Part shown: positions 28,702 through 36,075 of the stretch, in pieces
Layout of the letters: every line of letters starts with the position of its first letter
Position numbering within the stretch: the first letter of the stretch is position 1
Assembly: GCF_000159955.1 (NCBI RefSeq)
Contig: NZ_GG695988.1
Location: 1 to 51,508, forward strand
Direction of reading: 5' to 3'
Origin: Paenibacillus sp. oral taxon 786 str. D14
Lineage (GTDB): Bacteria; Bacillota; Bacilli; Paenibacillales; Paenibacillaceae
DNA length: 51,508 nucleotides
Notes under the pieces: generated by a model
Told to the model about the DNA's origin: nothing
What the model saw: only the letters and a program-made list of their open reading frames with translations
Databases searched by the model: none
Translations under genes and position numbers: made by a program

Positions 28702-29613
28702 TTAGTTGACGATATAATCGACCAATTTCCGGTGCATCACATCCAGCATTTCCGGACGCAAGCTGTATTCGGATATCGTTTCCCCATCGATATGGGCACG
28801 GATAAAGCCGCCGCTGCGAAGCTTGGACACATGATCATGCGTAATCCCCTTGGAAATCTGCAAGTGACGGACGATCTCCGTAAATGTTCGGGGACCGCCG
28901 CTCAAATAACGCAAAATTTTCAGTCGGCTCTGCTCGGCGAGCGCCCGGAGCATCCGGTATTCATGGGGAGGAAAATCCGTTTCGTCGTCCAGATAGAATC
29001 GCGCCGAATAATGACACTGCGTGATCCGGCCAAAGTGATAAATGATATTCATCGGCTGAAAATGATAGTGCGGCACAAGAACCAGCTTCTCCAGCCCTTC
29101 CTTTGGCATAAACGTTAATCCGTTCGTCGTCTCCTCGATAAACGCCGACAACTCGGTTTGGTTGGCCAGCTCCGCCGTACGCGCCTGAGCTTCGGAACGC
29201 AGCCCGCCGATCACTTTCGGCTCCAGCTTACGGAAATATTGCTCATGCCAGCTGGACAACACGGTCAAGGTACGGGAGCGGAATTGCCCCATATCCTTCG
29301 GAAATTGCTGACTGTACTCGGCGATCAGCTCATACAGATCTCCCGGCGTCTTCTTCTCCAGCCACGCCAGAAACTCCTCAGGCGACGCCCCGTCCGGGCA
29401 CAAGTAAGCAAGCAAATACGTGGTTTTCCAGTCGCTGTCCACTTCCATTTCGCTGAGAAGGGAGCTCAAATCCGGCGTAATTTGTTTTAACGTATCCTTC
29501 ACCCATGCCGGGCTCAGGTCGATTTTCTTATGTGATTTGCGGCATATCATCGTATGTAGGCTGCTAAGCAGCTCGTACCGGGGTTCAAAGGTAACCTCCA
29601 CACGGTAATCCAA
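28702..29613 (-). CDS. ArsR-type winged-helix regulator with a large N-terminal domain
   Basis: The last 80 residues form an ArsR-like winged helix: LRALAEQSRLKILRYLSGGPRTFTEIVRHLQISKGITHDHVSKLRSGG in order. The first 220 residues match no domain I can name; short ArsR proteins lack such a part, so it may sense a ligand. No CxC metal site is visible. GTG at 29634 is possible, but TTG at 29613 has GGGGAG seven bases upstream and gives a start at MDYRVEV. It lies upstream of opp in the same direction, with a terminator between, and probably regulates it. Confidence 0.8.
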   Translation of the reverse strand: MDYRVEVTFEPRYELLSSLHTMICRKSHKKIDLSPAWVKDTLKQITPDLSSLLSEMEVDSDWKTTYLLAYLCPDGASPEEFLAWLEKKTPGDLYELIAEYSQQFPKDMGQFRSRTLTVLSSWHEQYFRKLEPKVIGGLRSEAQARTAELANQTELSAFIEETTNGLTFMPKEGLEKLVLVPHYHFQPMNIIYHFGRITQCHYSARFYLDDETDFPPHEYRMLRALAEQSRLKILRYLSGGPRTFTEIVRHLQISKGITHDHVSKLRSGGFIRAHIDGETISEYSLRPEMLDVMHRKLVDYIVN

Positions 29614-29687
29614 TATTCCACTCCCCTTTCTCACCCCCTATTATAACGCGCTTTCCCCCAGTTCAGGAAAAACAAGATTTTTCCGCC

Positions 29688-29720
29688 AAAAAAAGAACCT
29701 GAGGTTCTCACCTCAAGCTC
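29688..29720 (-). terminator. Rho-independent terminator of spoIIE
   Basis: On the minus strand, GAGCTTGAGGT pairs with ACCTCAGGTTC (two wobbles) around GAGA and is followed by seven T. It begins five bases after the spoIIE stop. Confidence 0.85.
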
Positions 29721-29725
29721 TCTGT

Positions 29726-32233
29726 TTAACTCACGGTACGCGGCCGCTCCAGTCGGCTGATGCCGGGGATATGCAACGTAGCCCACTCCGGCTGGAGATG
29801 GTCGATATTTGCCACAACCACGGTCATATCATCGTGAATGACGTTCTTCTGATACCGGATGACGGACTCCAGCAGACAATCGGCAATCTCCTGCGGATCC
29901 TCGGCCTGGATCTCCTGGATCAGCCGCTTGATCCACAGCTCCTTGTTGACCGCGGGGCCCGGCGCATCATAGATACCGTCCGTCATCATGATCAGCGTAT
30001 CTCCCGGATAGAGCTGAACGGACACCAGATCGACCTCGATATCCTGGATGATGCCGATCGGCAGGTTGCTGGCCGTCACCGGGATGACCTCTGAACCTCG
30101 CTTGATGAAGCTAGGGGAGGAGCCGATCTTCATAAACGTTGTCCGCGCCGTATATTGATCAATCAGCGCCATGTCCACCGTCGCGTACACCTCATCGGGC
30201 GAACGCAGCATGAGAATTGAGTTCACCGATTTAATTGCCAGCGTCTCCTCCATGCCGGACTGCAACAGCTGCTCGAGGATGTTCAGCGCCGTACTGCTCT
30301 CCAGCCGCGCTCGCTCCCCGTTGCCCATCCCATCGCTGATCGCCACAGCGAACGTGCCGTTGCCCAGCTCCTTGGCGCTAAAGCTGTCACCGGAGAGCAT
30401 GTCCCCGCCTTTCGCGGTGCCGGCAACCCCGGTCGTGATCTCAAACGCTTTCGCCGAGCCGAAGGTGACGGTCGCCAGGCCTTCTCTGCCTCCATGATGA
30501 ATTTCATTCATGACTGCGATATGCTCGCCGAGGATATCGGACAGCAGCGGAGCAATAATCTTCCGACATTCATCAAAACCGCGGGTGTACGCATGTACGA
30601 TTTCGATCTCTACGTTTCCGTGGTCCAGACTCACAATGTCGATGCTATGAATGGACAAGCCCATTTTCTCCAGCGCTTCGCGGATTTGCTCCTCCTGCTT
30701 ATACATGGCTTGTCCTTCGCGTTGGATCTCTCGGGCCAAATCCTCCATCACCTGCGAGACCCCCGAGAGCTGTTCGGCCACCAACTGGCGGCTGTCGTAG
30801 ATTTGCCGTTTCCAATGCAGATCATGCTGATACAGATCGTACTCGTGTTTCATAATATCCAGCACCTGGTCGGTCTTCGCGCACATCTTCAACCATCTTG
30901 CCGGCAACTCGTCCGCAGTAATGTCCGGCTTCTCCTCGATCGCGGTCATCATTTCTGTCATCAGCTTGTACGTTTGATAGAATCGTCCGTCCCAGCACGT
31001 ATTCTTGCGGAAGCAGGTAGCGCAAGCGCCCTGGGTCACCGCATTCATAAAATGGTCGATCTCCTCGCCGCGCTTAGCGATTTCCCCGGTGCTGGACACT
31101 TGTCCGAAGCTTCGCGCCAGCTGCTTGAAGACTTGGGAGAACTGCGCCACCCGGCCAGCCGTAATATCGCGTACCCGTTTGGCGTACTCATGCTGGGTTT
31201 TGGCATGCTCCTGCGTACCGGGTACGTATTTGGCAATAATTTGGACCATCTTTTTGGGGGTCAGCAGGAAGAGCAGAACTGCGGTGCAGCTCTCCCAAGT
31301 GGAGGACATCACATCCGCCGGGCCGGCGATATAGATGGACAGAATGGACGAACCGAGCAACATGCCGAATCCGACCGCCCATTTGCGCCCTTCCCGAAGC
31401 ATCCCGGCCAGCATCCCGGAGAACGCCAGCAAGCTCATTTGATACAAGGCCGACGTATCTGCAAGGCTGAGGATCAATCCGGTGATCACGCCAACCGAAG
31501 CTCCCAAAGGTGCACCGCCTGCCAAGGCGAACAGCAGGATCAGGTACCTCGACAGCACGTGCTCGGCCGATAACCCTTGAATCTCCCACCCGACCGTTCC
31601 GGTCATCACTGAAGCCAGCAGGATCACGAGGCATAAAATTTCCTCGCCGCGCAGCTGGTAATGCTTCTTCCGGTAGGTAAACACCGGGACCGCCTGAATG
31701 AAGACAAGCGTCAATACGAAGCTGAGCAGTGCATCCATCACGGTCATCGCGAGTGCGTACCAAGTCAGGGAAGGGCCAATCACCGCCCCGAACATCCCAA
31801 CGAAGAACGTACTCGTAAACACCATAATCGGCGCATAGGAGAGATCTGCCCGTTCAAAAGACTCCAGCCCCTTTTGCAGCAAAGTGAAGATCAAAAGCTC
31901 CACGGCGATTTCCATGGCATGAAGATGCGCACCCGGCGTCAGCAGCGCTCCGCAGACCATCGCCGCCCCTGCGAACCACGCGATATCCCGCCGCATGAAT
32001 CGAATCACCGCAAAGAAAGCGACGGCAAAAGGAGCCAGCTCGTCCAAGATCGTCGCCCGGCCCAGCAGGAAGCTCATCACTAGAAGCAGTCCGGTCCACT
32101 TGTTGACCGCGAACAGCCGCCCAGCCCGCTGGATGATCGGCTGGTTTAGCAGCATTTTCCGCATCGCTCCCTTGTCCCATGCCTTCGCCTTTCTCATCCC
32201 TGGAAACAGGGTGACATTCCACTTATTCAACAT
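29726..32233 (-). CDS. spoIIE: Stage II sporulation protein E (membrane PP2C phosphatase)
   Basis: SpoIIE sits at the polar septum and dephosphorylates SpoIIAA, which releases sigma-F in the forespore. About ten membrane spans fill residues 45-325, then a central FtsZ-interacting/oligomerisation region follows with Cys pairs (GACATCFRKNTCW). The PP2C domain from about residue 590 has GGDMLSGDSFS, ISDGMGNGERAR and MMTDGIYD, with the metal aspartates. The length of 835 compares with about 827 in B. subtilis. ATG at 32233 follows AAGGCGG. Its presence shows that the organism forms endospores. Confidence 0.97.
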   Translation of the reverse strand: MLNKWNVTLFPGMRKAKAWDKGAMRKMLLNQPIIQRAGRLFAVNKWTGLLLVMSFLLGRATILDELAPFAVAFFAVIRFMRRDIAWFAGAAMVCGALLTPGAHLHAMEIAVELLIFTLLQKGLESFERADLSYAPIMVFTSTFFVGMFGAVIGPSLTWYALAMTVMDALLSFVLTLVFIQAVPVFTYRKKHYQLRGEEILCLVILLASVMTGTVGWEIQGLSAEHVLSRYLILLFALAGGAPLGASVGVITGLILSLADTSALYQMSLLAFSGMLAGMLREGRKWAVGFGMLLGSSILSIYIAGPADVMSSTWESCTAVLLFLLTPKKMVQIIAKYVPGTQEHAKTQHEYAKRVRDITAGRVAQFSQVFKQLARSFGQVSSTGEIAKRGEEIDHFMNAVTQGACATCFRKNTCWDGRFYQTYKLMTEMMTAIEEKPDITADELPARWLKMCAKTDQVLDIMKHEYDLYQHDLHWKRQIYDSRQLVAEQLSGVSQVMEDLAREIQREGQAMYKQEEQIREALEKMGLSIHSIDIVSLDHGNVEIEIVHAYTRGFDECRKIIAPLLSDILGEHIAVMNEIHHGGREGLATVTFGSAKAFEITTGVAGTAKGGDMLSGDSFSAKELGNGTFAVAISDGMGNGERARLESSTALNILEQLLQSGMEETLAIKSVNSILMLRSPDEVYATVDMALIDQYTARTTFMKIGSSPSFIKRGSEVIPVTASNLPIGIIQDIEVDLVSVQLYPGDTLIMMTDGIYDAPGPAVNKELWIKRLIQEIQAEDPQEIADCLLESVIRYQKNVIHDDMTVVVANIDHLQPEWATLHIPGISRLERPRTVS

Positions 32234-32271
32234 CCTGGCACCGCCTTTTCCAAATTAGTAAGGTATGTCCC

Positions 32272-32339
32272 ATTATAGGAGGCTAGAACCGGAAAGTTTG
32301 TCAGATACCGGAGCCGGTGCCAAAGAAATTTCCGACAAA
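32272..32339 (-). promoter_or_regulatory. spoIIE promoter, long spacer, with 0A-like box
   Basis: CTGACA (32299-32304) and TATAAT (32272-32277) are 21 bases apart. B. subtilis spoIIE is known to use sigma-A with such an over-long spacer and to need Spo0A~P. TTTGTCGGAA on the minus strand (32330-32339) is close to the 0A box (TTTGTCGAA). The -35 also overlaps TTTGTCAG on the plus strand. Confidence 0.65.
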
Positions 32340-32573
32340 TTGAGAGAGAACGCCGACACCGCGCGAATCCAGGCCCCCCATAGCGATGGACCTCATCAGG
32401 GGTTTCTATGTTCGCATGGAAAATCCCAGGCTGTGTCTGTGAACAACGGCTATTTGAACGCGCTCCTCGTAAAAAACCGTAAGAACCTGTCGGCAAAAAG
32501 CCCAGAGGCGACAAAACCTGTTTAATCGCATAGGCAAAAGTCAACTTGTGAAGATTGGAGCGCGAAACAAAAC

Positions 32574-32604
32574 AAAAAACCGCAGGCGAGCGATTCGCCT
32601 ACGG
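32574..32604 (-). terminator. Rho-independent terminator of the S1-domain gene
   Basis: On the minus strand, CCGTAGGCGA pairs with TCGCCTGCGG (one wobble) and is followed by TTTTTTG. Confidence 0.9.
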
Positions 32605-32632
32605 TGGGTTTGATTAATTAAGTTTTCAGGGA

Positions 32633-33103
32633 TTACATTCGTTTGGCTCCGCGACCTCCGCGTTTGCCTTCCGTATTCTTCTTCAACGAAGAAATGCGCT
32701 CCTCGCTGTCCTTCAGGAAACGAGAAACTTTGTCTTCGAATGAGGATTTGCTGGCTGGGGGCTTGAAAGAGCGTCCTCCCCGGTCCCGGTTAAATCCGCC
32801 GCCAGGACGGTCTCCGCCGATTGGCCGGTCCGTTCTCGGTGCACGAGGCGGTCTGGCTTCGGCCGGTTTGTCAACAGCCTGCTTGATGGAAAGTCCGATC
32901 TTGCCGTCCTTATCGACATTGATTACCTTTACGGTAACCATATCGCCGATCTTCAGATGATCGTTAACGTCTTTCACGTAATTGTCGGCGATCTCCGAAA
33001 TATGAACGAGACCCGTGACACCTCCTGACAGATCCACAAATGCTCCGAAATGCGTGATGCCTGTCACTTTTCCTTCTAACTTGGTGCCCACTTCAATTGC
33101 CAT
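32633..33103 (-). CDS. yabR: S1 RNA-binding domain protein (YabR-like)
   Basis: One S1 domain fills residues 1-75 (GTKLEGKVTGITHFGAFVDL, then GLVHISEIADNYVKDV and IGLSIKQA). A basic, Gly/Arg-rich, flexible tail follows (FNRDRGGRSFKPP and GKRGGRGAKRM), which suggests RNA or ribosome contact. B. subtilis yabR lies between divIC and spoIIE, as here. Its precise function is unknown. ATG at 33103 has AAGGGAGG upstream. It has its own promoter at 33169-33197. Confidence 0.92.
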   Translation of the reverse strand: MAIEVGTKLEGKVTGITHFGAFVDLSGGVTGLVHISEIADNYVKDVNDHLKIGDMVTVKVINVDKDGKIGLSIKQAVDKPAEARPPRAPRTDRPIGGDRPGGGFNRDRGGRSFKPPASKSSFEDKVSRFLKDSEERISSLKKNTEGKRGGRGAKRM

Positions 33104-33168
33104 AAAATAAAATGATCCTCCCTTAAAAATATACAGCCAGGCCTCGAAATCTTGACTGCGGTGATTTG

Positions 33169-33197
33169 ATTATACCGAATGACTGAAACAAGGTCAA
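33169..33197 (-). promoter_or_regulatory. Sigma-A promoter of the yabR-like gene
   Basis: TTGACC (33192-33197) and TATAAT (33169-33174) have a 17-base spacer, reading toward the S1-domain gene. Confidence 0.8.
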
Positions 33198-33227
33198 CAG
33201 ACGGATGTCCCGTCAACCCGCATGGGG

Positions 33228-33584
33228 TCAGTCATTTCCGGCTTCGGACTCGGATACCCGGACAGGGATTTCACCCGGTTTGTACAGACCATATTTCTTC
33301 ATGGCAATTTGTCCAATGTATTCGGGGTCATTCAAACGGTCAATCTCATATTTGAGCTGGTTCAAGCTCTGCTCACTGGCTGCCTTGGCGGCTTGCCGTT
33401 CCGCCAGCTCTTGCGATTTGCTGCCGATCTCCCCGGCTTGAGAAATGAACGTATATCCGGCCCAGCTTAAAAACAGGACCATAAATCCCATCCAAATCCG
33501 CAGCCTGCGCTTAGCGAAAGCAGATCCGTTTCCGGCGGATGAAGTTTTGTTCGATGGTTTCGGATTTGTCGACACTTCGCGCAC
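33228..33584 (-). CDS. divIC: Septum formation protein DivIC
   Basis: DivIC is a small bitopic division protein that works with FtsL and DivIB at the septum. A cytoplasmic N terminus of about 28 residues precedes one membrane span (LRIWMGFMVLFLSWAGYTFI). A coiled coil follows (KSQELAERQAAKAASEQSLNQL), then NDPEYIGQIAMKKYGLYKPGE, a usual end for the FtsB/DivIC family. The frame is open far upstream, but GTG at 33584 has GGGAGG seven bases before it and follows the yabQ stop by 17 bases. Confidence 0.92.
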   Translation of the reverse strand: MREVSTNPKPSNKTSSAGNGSAFAKRRLRIWMGFMVLFLSWAGYTFISQAGEIGSKSQELAERQAAKAASEQSLNQLKYEIDRLNDPEYIGQIAMKKYGLYKPGEIPVRVSESEAGND

Positions 33585-33601
33585 CAGGGCACCTCCCAGC
33601 C

Positions 33602-34189
33602 TTATTCTTTGTAGAACCAGCGTAATAGACGCAAAACACGCTCTCGCCACACAGCCGCCCAACGCCGAATCTTGTCCACCCCCTGCGGAATCCGAAGCCT
33701 TGTCCATATAGGTGTAAGCACCCACACGAGCAGCTTCCAGATCGGCAACAAGGTGATCCGGCCTAGGAACAGCAGCACAATCCAAACGAATCCGAGCAGA
33801 ACACGGATCATTTTGACCAGCCATTGTAACGGAGCGATGATGAAAATCTCAATCGTTCGTACGATAAAATGATAAATTTTGTTAGCTATCCTCATTAACA
33901 TTAACACAAAACGCTCGGTGAGAACACTAAGGAACAAAAAATAAATCCAAATACCTAGAAAAAGTCCTAAAAAAACATAGAACCTTAGTTCCCCCTGGTT
34001 GCTGTGATACAACGTGCGGAAGACGAATAAGGCGGCAGCCAACCAGTAGAGCAAATCGAGGGCATGGACACCCCAGCGGGGAAACCGGAGCTGTCCCGAG
34101 ACGACGCGATAGCTGTCAAAGGCGATACCCATGATCCCCCCGGATGCCAGCATCCAGAGCAGGGTCGCCCATTGTGTCTCCAAATTCAT
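33602..34189 (-). CDS. yabQ: Spore cortex biosynthesis protein YabQ
   Basis: YabQ is a multi-pass membrane protein needed for cortex formation and made in the mother cell in Bacillus. The conserved start MLASGGIMGIAFDSYRV is followed by four to five membrane spans (LLYWLAAALFVFRTL, FYVFLGLFLGIWIYFLFL and others). The C-terminal third is basic and rich in Trp and Arg and is less conserved. It overlaps yabP by four bases (ATGA), so the two are coupled. At 195 residues it is close to the family length. Confidence 0.92.
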   Translation of the reverse strand: MNLETQWATLLWMLASGGIMGIAFDSYRVVSGQLRFPRWGVHALDLLYWLAAALFVFRTLYHSNQGELRFYVFLGLFLGIWIYFLFLSVLTERFVLMLMRIANKIYHFIVRTIEIFIIAPLQWLVKMIRVLLGFVWIVLLFLGRITLLPIWKLLVWVLTPIWTRLRIPQGVDKIRRWAAVWRERVLRLLRWFYKE

Positions 34190-34467
34190 CGGAACAGCTT
34201 GCCGAGCAGGCCCTTACTGGACGAATTGGACCCCGGATCCAAATACGAAAGCGAGTTCACCGTACCTTCGATGCTGACCAGTCCCTGCTCCAGGTTCAGG
34301 TTTTTGATATGTAAATTATGCCCTCGGATCGTCATCGCACCAAGTTCGGTTTGAAGCAAAAACTCCTCGCTGTCGAAGCTTTCCACATTGAGGACCCCCG
34401 TAATGTCCAGCAGCTTGCGATTTAGCAAATGCAGCTCCTGATGCTTGGCTTTATTTGGTTCGACCAT
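34186..34467 (-). CDS. yabP: Sporulation protein YabP
   Basis: YabP is a small mother-cell sporulation protein of the YabP/YqfC family. Features are HELHLLNRKLLDITGV-like residues near the start, LLQTELGAMTIRGHNLHIKNLNLEQG in the middle and EGTVNSLSYLD near the end. The length (93) is usual. ATG at 34467 follows AAGGAGGGG. In Bacillus rqcP (yabO) lies directly upstream; here aspA, divergently oriented, marks the edge of the hydrogenase island. No clear sigma-E promoter was found in the 159-base gap. Confidence 0.93.
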   Translation of the reverse strand: MVEPNKAKHQELHLLNRKLLDITGVLNVESFDSEEFLLQTELGAMTIRGHNLHIKNLNLEQGLVSIEGTVNSLSYLDPGSNSSSKGLLGKLFR

Positions 34468-34626
34468 GGCATGTACCCCTCCTTCTTATCCCTAGCTTAT
34501 GGACGAAAAATCGTCTTTAGAACAAGTTCCTTCCGGCCTTTCACGTGATCTTCTTTACTGTCTCGAGAAATCGCTTTCAACTACGATGGAAAGGAAGAGA
34601 TTGACATTTGTCGGAGGCGAACCCGA

Positions 34627-36060
34627 ATGCGTCAAGAATTTCCGAATGAACCCGATTCCGATCAAAAATATCGCATGGAGACCGACGCGCTAGGCCCCAA
34701 AGCGATCTCGGCAGAAGTCTATTACGGCATTCATACGGCGCGGGCGATGGAGAATTTTCCGGTCAGCGGGCGTCCAGCCCATCCCCGGCTGATCGAAGCG
34801 ATCGCCGTGGTCAAGAAAGCGGCGGCGCGGGTCAATGGCAAGCTGGGCCTGATCCCGGCTGAGGTCGCGGAAGCGATTGAATGGGCGTGCGACAAGATTG
34901 CCGAGGGCGCCTTGGTCGATCAATTCGTGGTTGATGCCCTACAGGGAGGCGCGGGCACGTCCACGCATATGAACGTCAACGAGGTGATCGCCAATTTAGC
35001 GATTGAACGGCTGGGAGGGACAAAAGGCGACTACCAGCTTGTCCATCCGTTGGACCACGTCAACCGATGTCAATCGACCAACGACGTGTACCCCACCGCG
35101 CTTCGAATCGCGGCGATCCGGCTGCTGCGCCCGCTCAGCGACGCTTATGCCTCCCTGCAGGAGGCGCTGCAGGAGAAGGAGCGGGAATTCGCGGATGTGC
35201 TGAAGCTCGGACGCACGCAGCTGATGGACGCCCTGCCGATGATGGCCGGCCAGGGCTTTGGCGCTTCCGCCAAGGCGGTCGCCCGCGACCGGTGGCGGCT
35301 GTACAAAGCCGAGGAGCGGCTGCGCGAGATTCATCTCGGCGGCACGGCGATCGGCACCGGGTTGGACGCGCCCCGGGCTTACATCTTCCAGGTCACCGAC
35401 ACGCTGCAGGAGTTGACCGGGCTGGGCTTAGCGCGCAGCGAATTTCCGATGGACGGGACGCAGAACATGGACGTCTTCGTCGAGGTGTCCGGGCTGCTGA
35501 AAGCGGCAGCCGTGACGTTGTTCAAGATCGCCGGCGACCTGCGGCTGCTGGCGTCCGGCCCCGCCGGGGGCATCGGCGAATACACGCTGCCCGCCGTCCA
35601 GGCCGGCTCGTCGATCATGCCGGGGAAGGTGAACCCCGTCATGGCGGAAATGGCCGGCCAAGCGGCCATGCGGGTGATCGCGAACGATGCCGCGATCACT
35701 TGGGCCGCCGCCGGCGGCCAGCTCGAACTGAACGCGTACGGCCCGCTGATCGCCGATTCCCTGCTGGAATCGCTGGAGATTCTGGGGCGGGCCGTTCCGC
35801 TGTTCGAGCAGCGCTGCATTCGCGGCATCGCAGTCAACGAGGGCGTATGCCGCGAGCATCTGCGGCGTTCCACCGTGCTGGCCGCCGCGCTGGTCCCGCA
35901 TCTCGGCTACGAGGCGGCCGCCGAGATTGCCGGGATCGCCCGGCGCGAGGGGCTGTCGGTGGAGCAGGTCGCTGTGAGCGGCGGCTGGCTGACCGCCGAA
36001 CGCGCTGCCGCCATCCTGAATCCGCTGCAGGTCACGAAGCCGGGCATCCCCGGCGAATAG
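34627..36060 (+). CDS. aspA: Aspartate ammonia-lyase family enzyme
   Basis: The family deaminates aspartate to fumarate and ammonia. The blocks are typical: GAGTSTHMNVNEVIAN, STNDVYPTALRIAA, LGRTQLMDALPM and the signature GSSIMPGKVNPVMAEM. ATG at 34627 has GGAGG nine bases upstream; a later ATG has none. It is 15 bases before hydF and on the same strand. Aspartase genes are often found with [FeFe]-hydrogenase maturases, so a service role (for example ammonium for the bridging ligand of the H-cluster) is possible but inferred. GC content is visibly higher here than in the neighbouring sporulation genes. Confidence 0.92.
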   Translation: MRQEFPNEPDSDQKYRMETDALGPKAISAEVYYGIHTARAMENFPVSGRPAHPRLIEAIAVVKKAAARVNGKLGLIPAEVAEAIEWACDKIAEGALVDQFVVDALQGGAGTSTHMNVNEVIANLAIERLGGTKGDYQLVHPLDHVNRCQSTNDVYPTALRIAAIRLLRPLSDAYASLQEALQEKEREFADVLKLGRTQLMDALPMMAGQGFGASAKAVARDRWRLYKAEERLREIHLGGTAIGTGLDAPRAYIFQVTDTLQELTGLGLARSEFPMDGTQNMDVFVEVSGLLKAAAVTLFKIAGDLRLLASGPAGGIGEYTLPAVQAGSSIMPGKVNPVMAEMAGQAAMRVIANDAAITWAAAGGQLELNAYGPLIADSLLESLEILGRAVPLFEQRCIRGIAVNEGVCREHLRRSTVLAAALVPHLGYEAAAEIAGIARREGLSVEQVAVSGGWLTAERAAAILNPLQVTKPGIPGE

Positions 36061-36075
36061 AGGGGGAATGGTTAG

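Larger units (their letters stand above)
32234..32632. other. Gene-free region upstream of spoIIE
   Basis: These 399 bases hold the spoIIE promoter and the terminator of the S1 gene. B. subtilis has two tRNA genes here; none was recognised in this window. A 105-codon open frame on the minus strand runs into spoIIE but lacks family features and is treated as chance. Weak TGTCG motifs near 32490 and 32510 could be further 0A-like sites. Confidence 0.6.

Noticed and set aside
32227..32544. 105-codon open frame upstream of spoIIE
   Set aside because: It overlaps the spoIIE promoter and start, has no ribosome site or family feature, and its composition is unlike the neighbours.
32234..32632. tRNA genes expected from B. 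subtilis synteny
   Set aside because: No cloverleaf or GGTTCRA-type T-arm with matching acceptor stem was found.
34468..34626. Sigma-E promoter for yabP
   Set aside because: Expected from Bacillus, but no pair of -35 and -10 elements with correct spacing was convincing.
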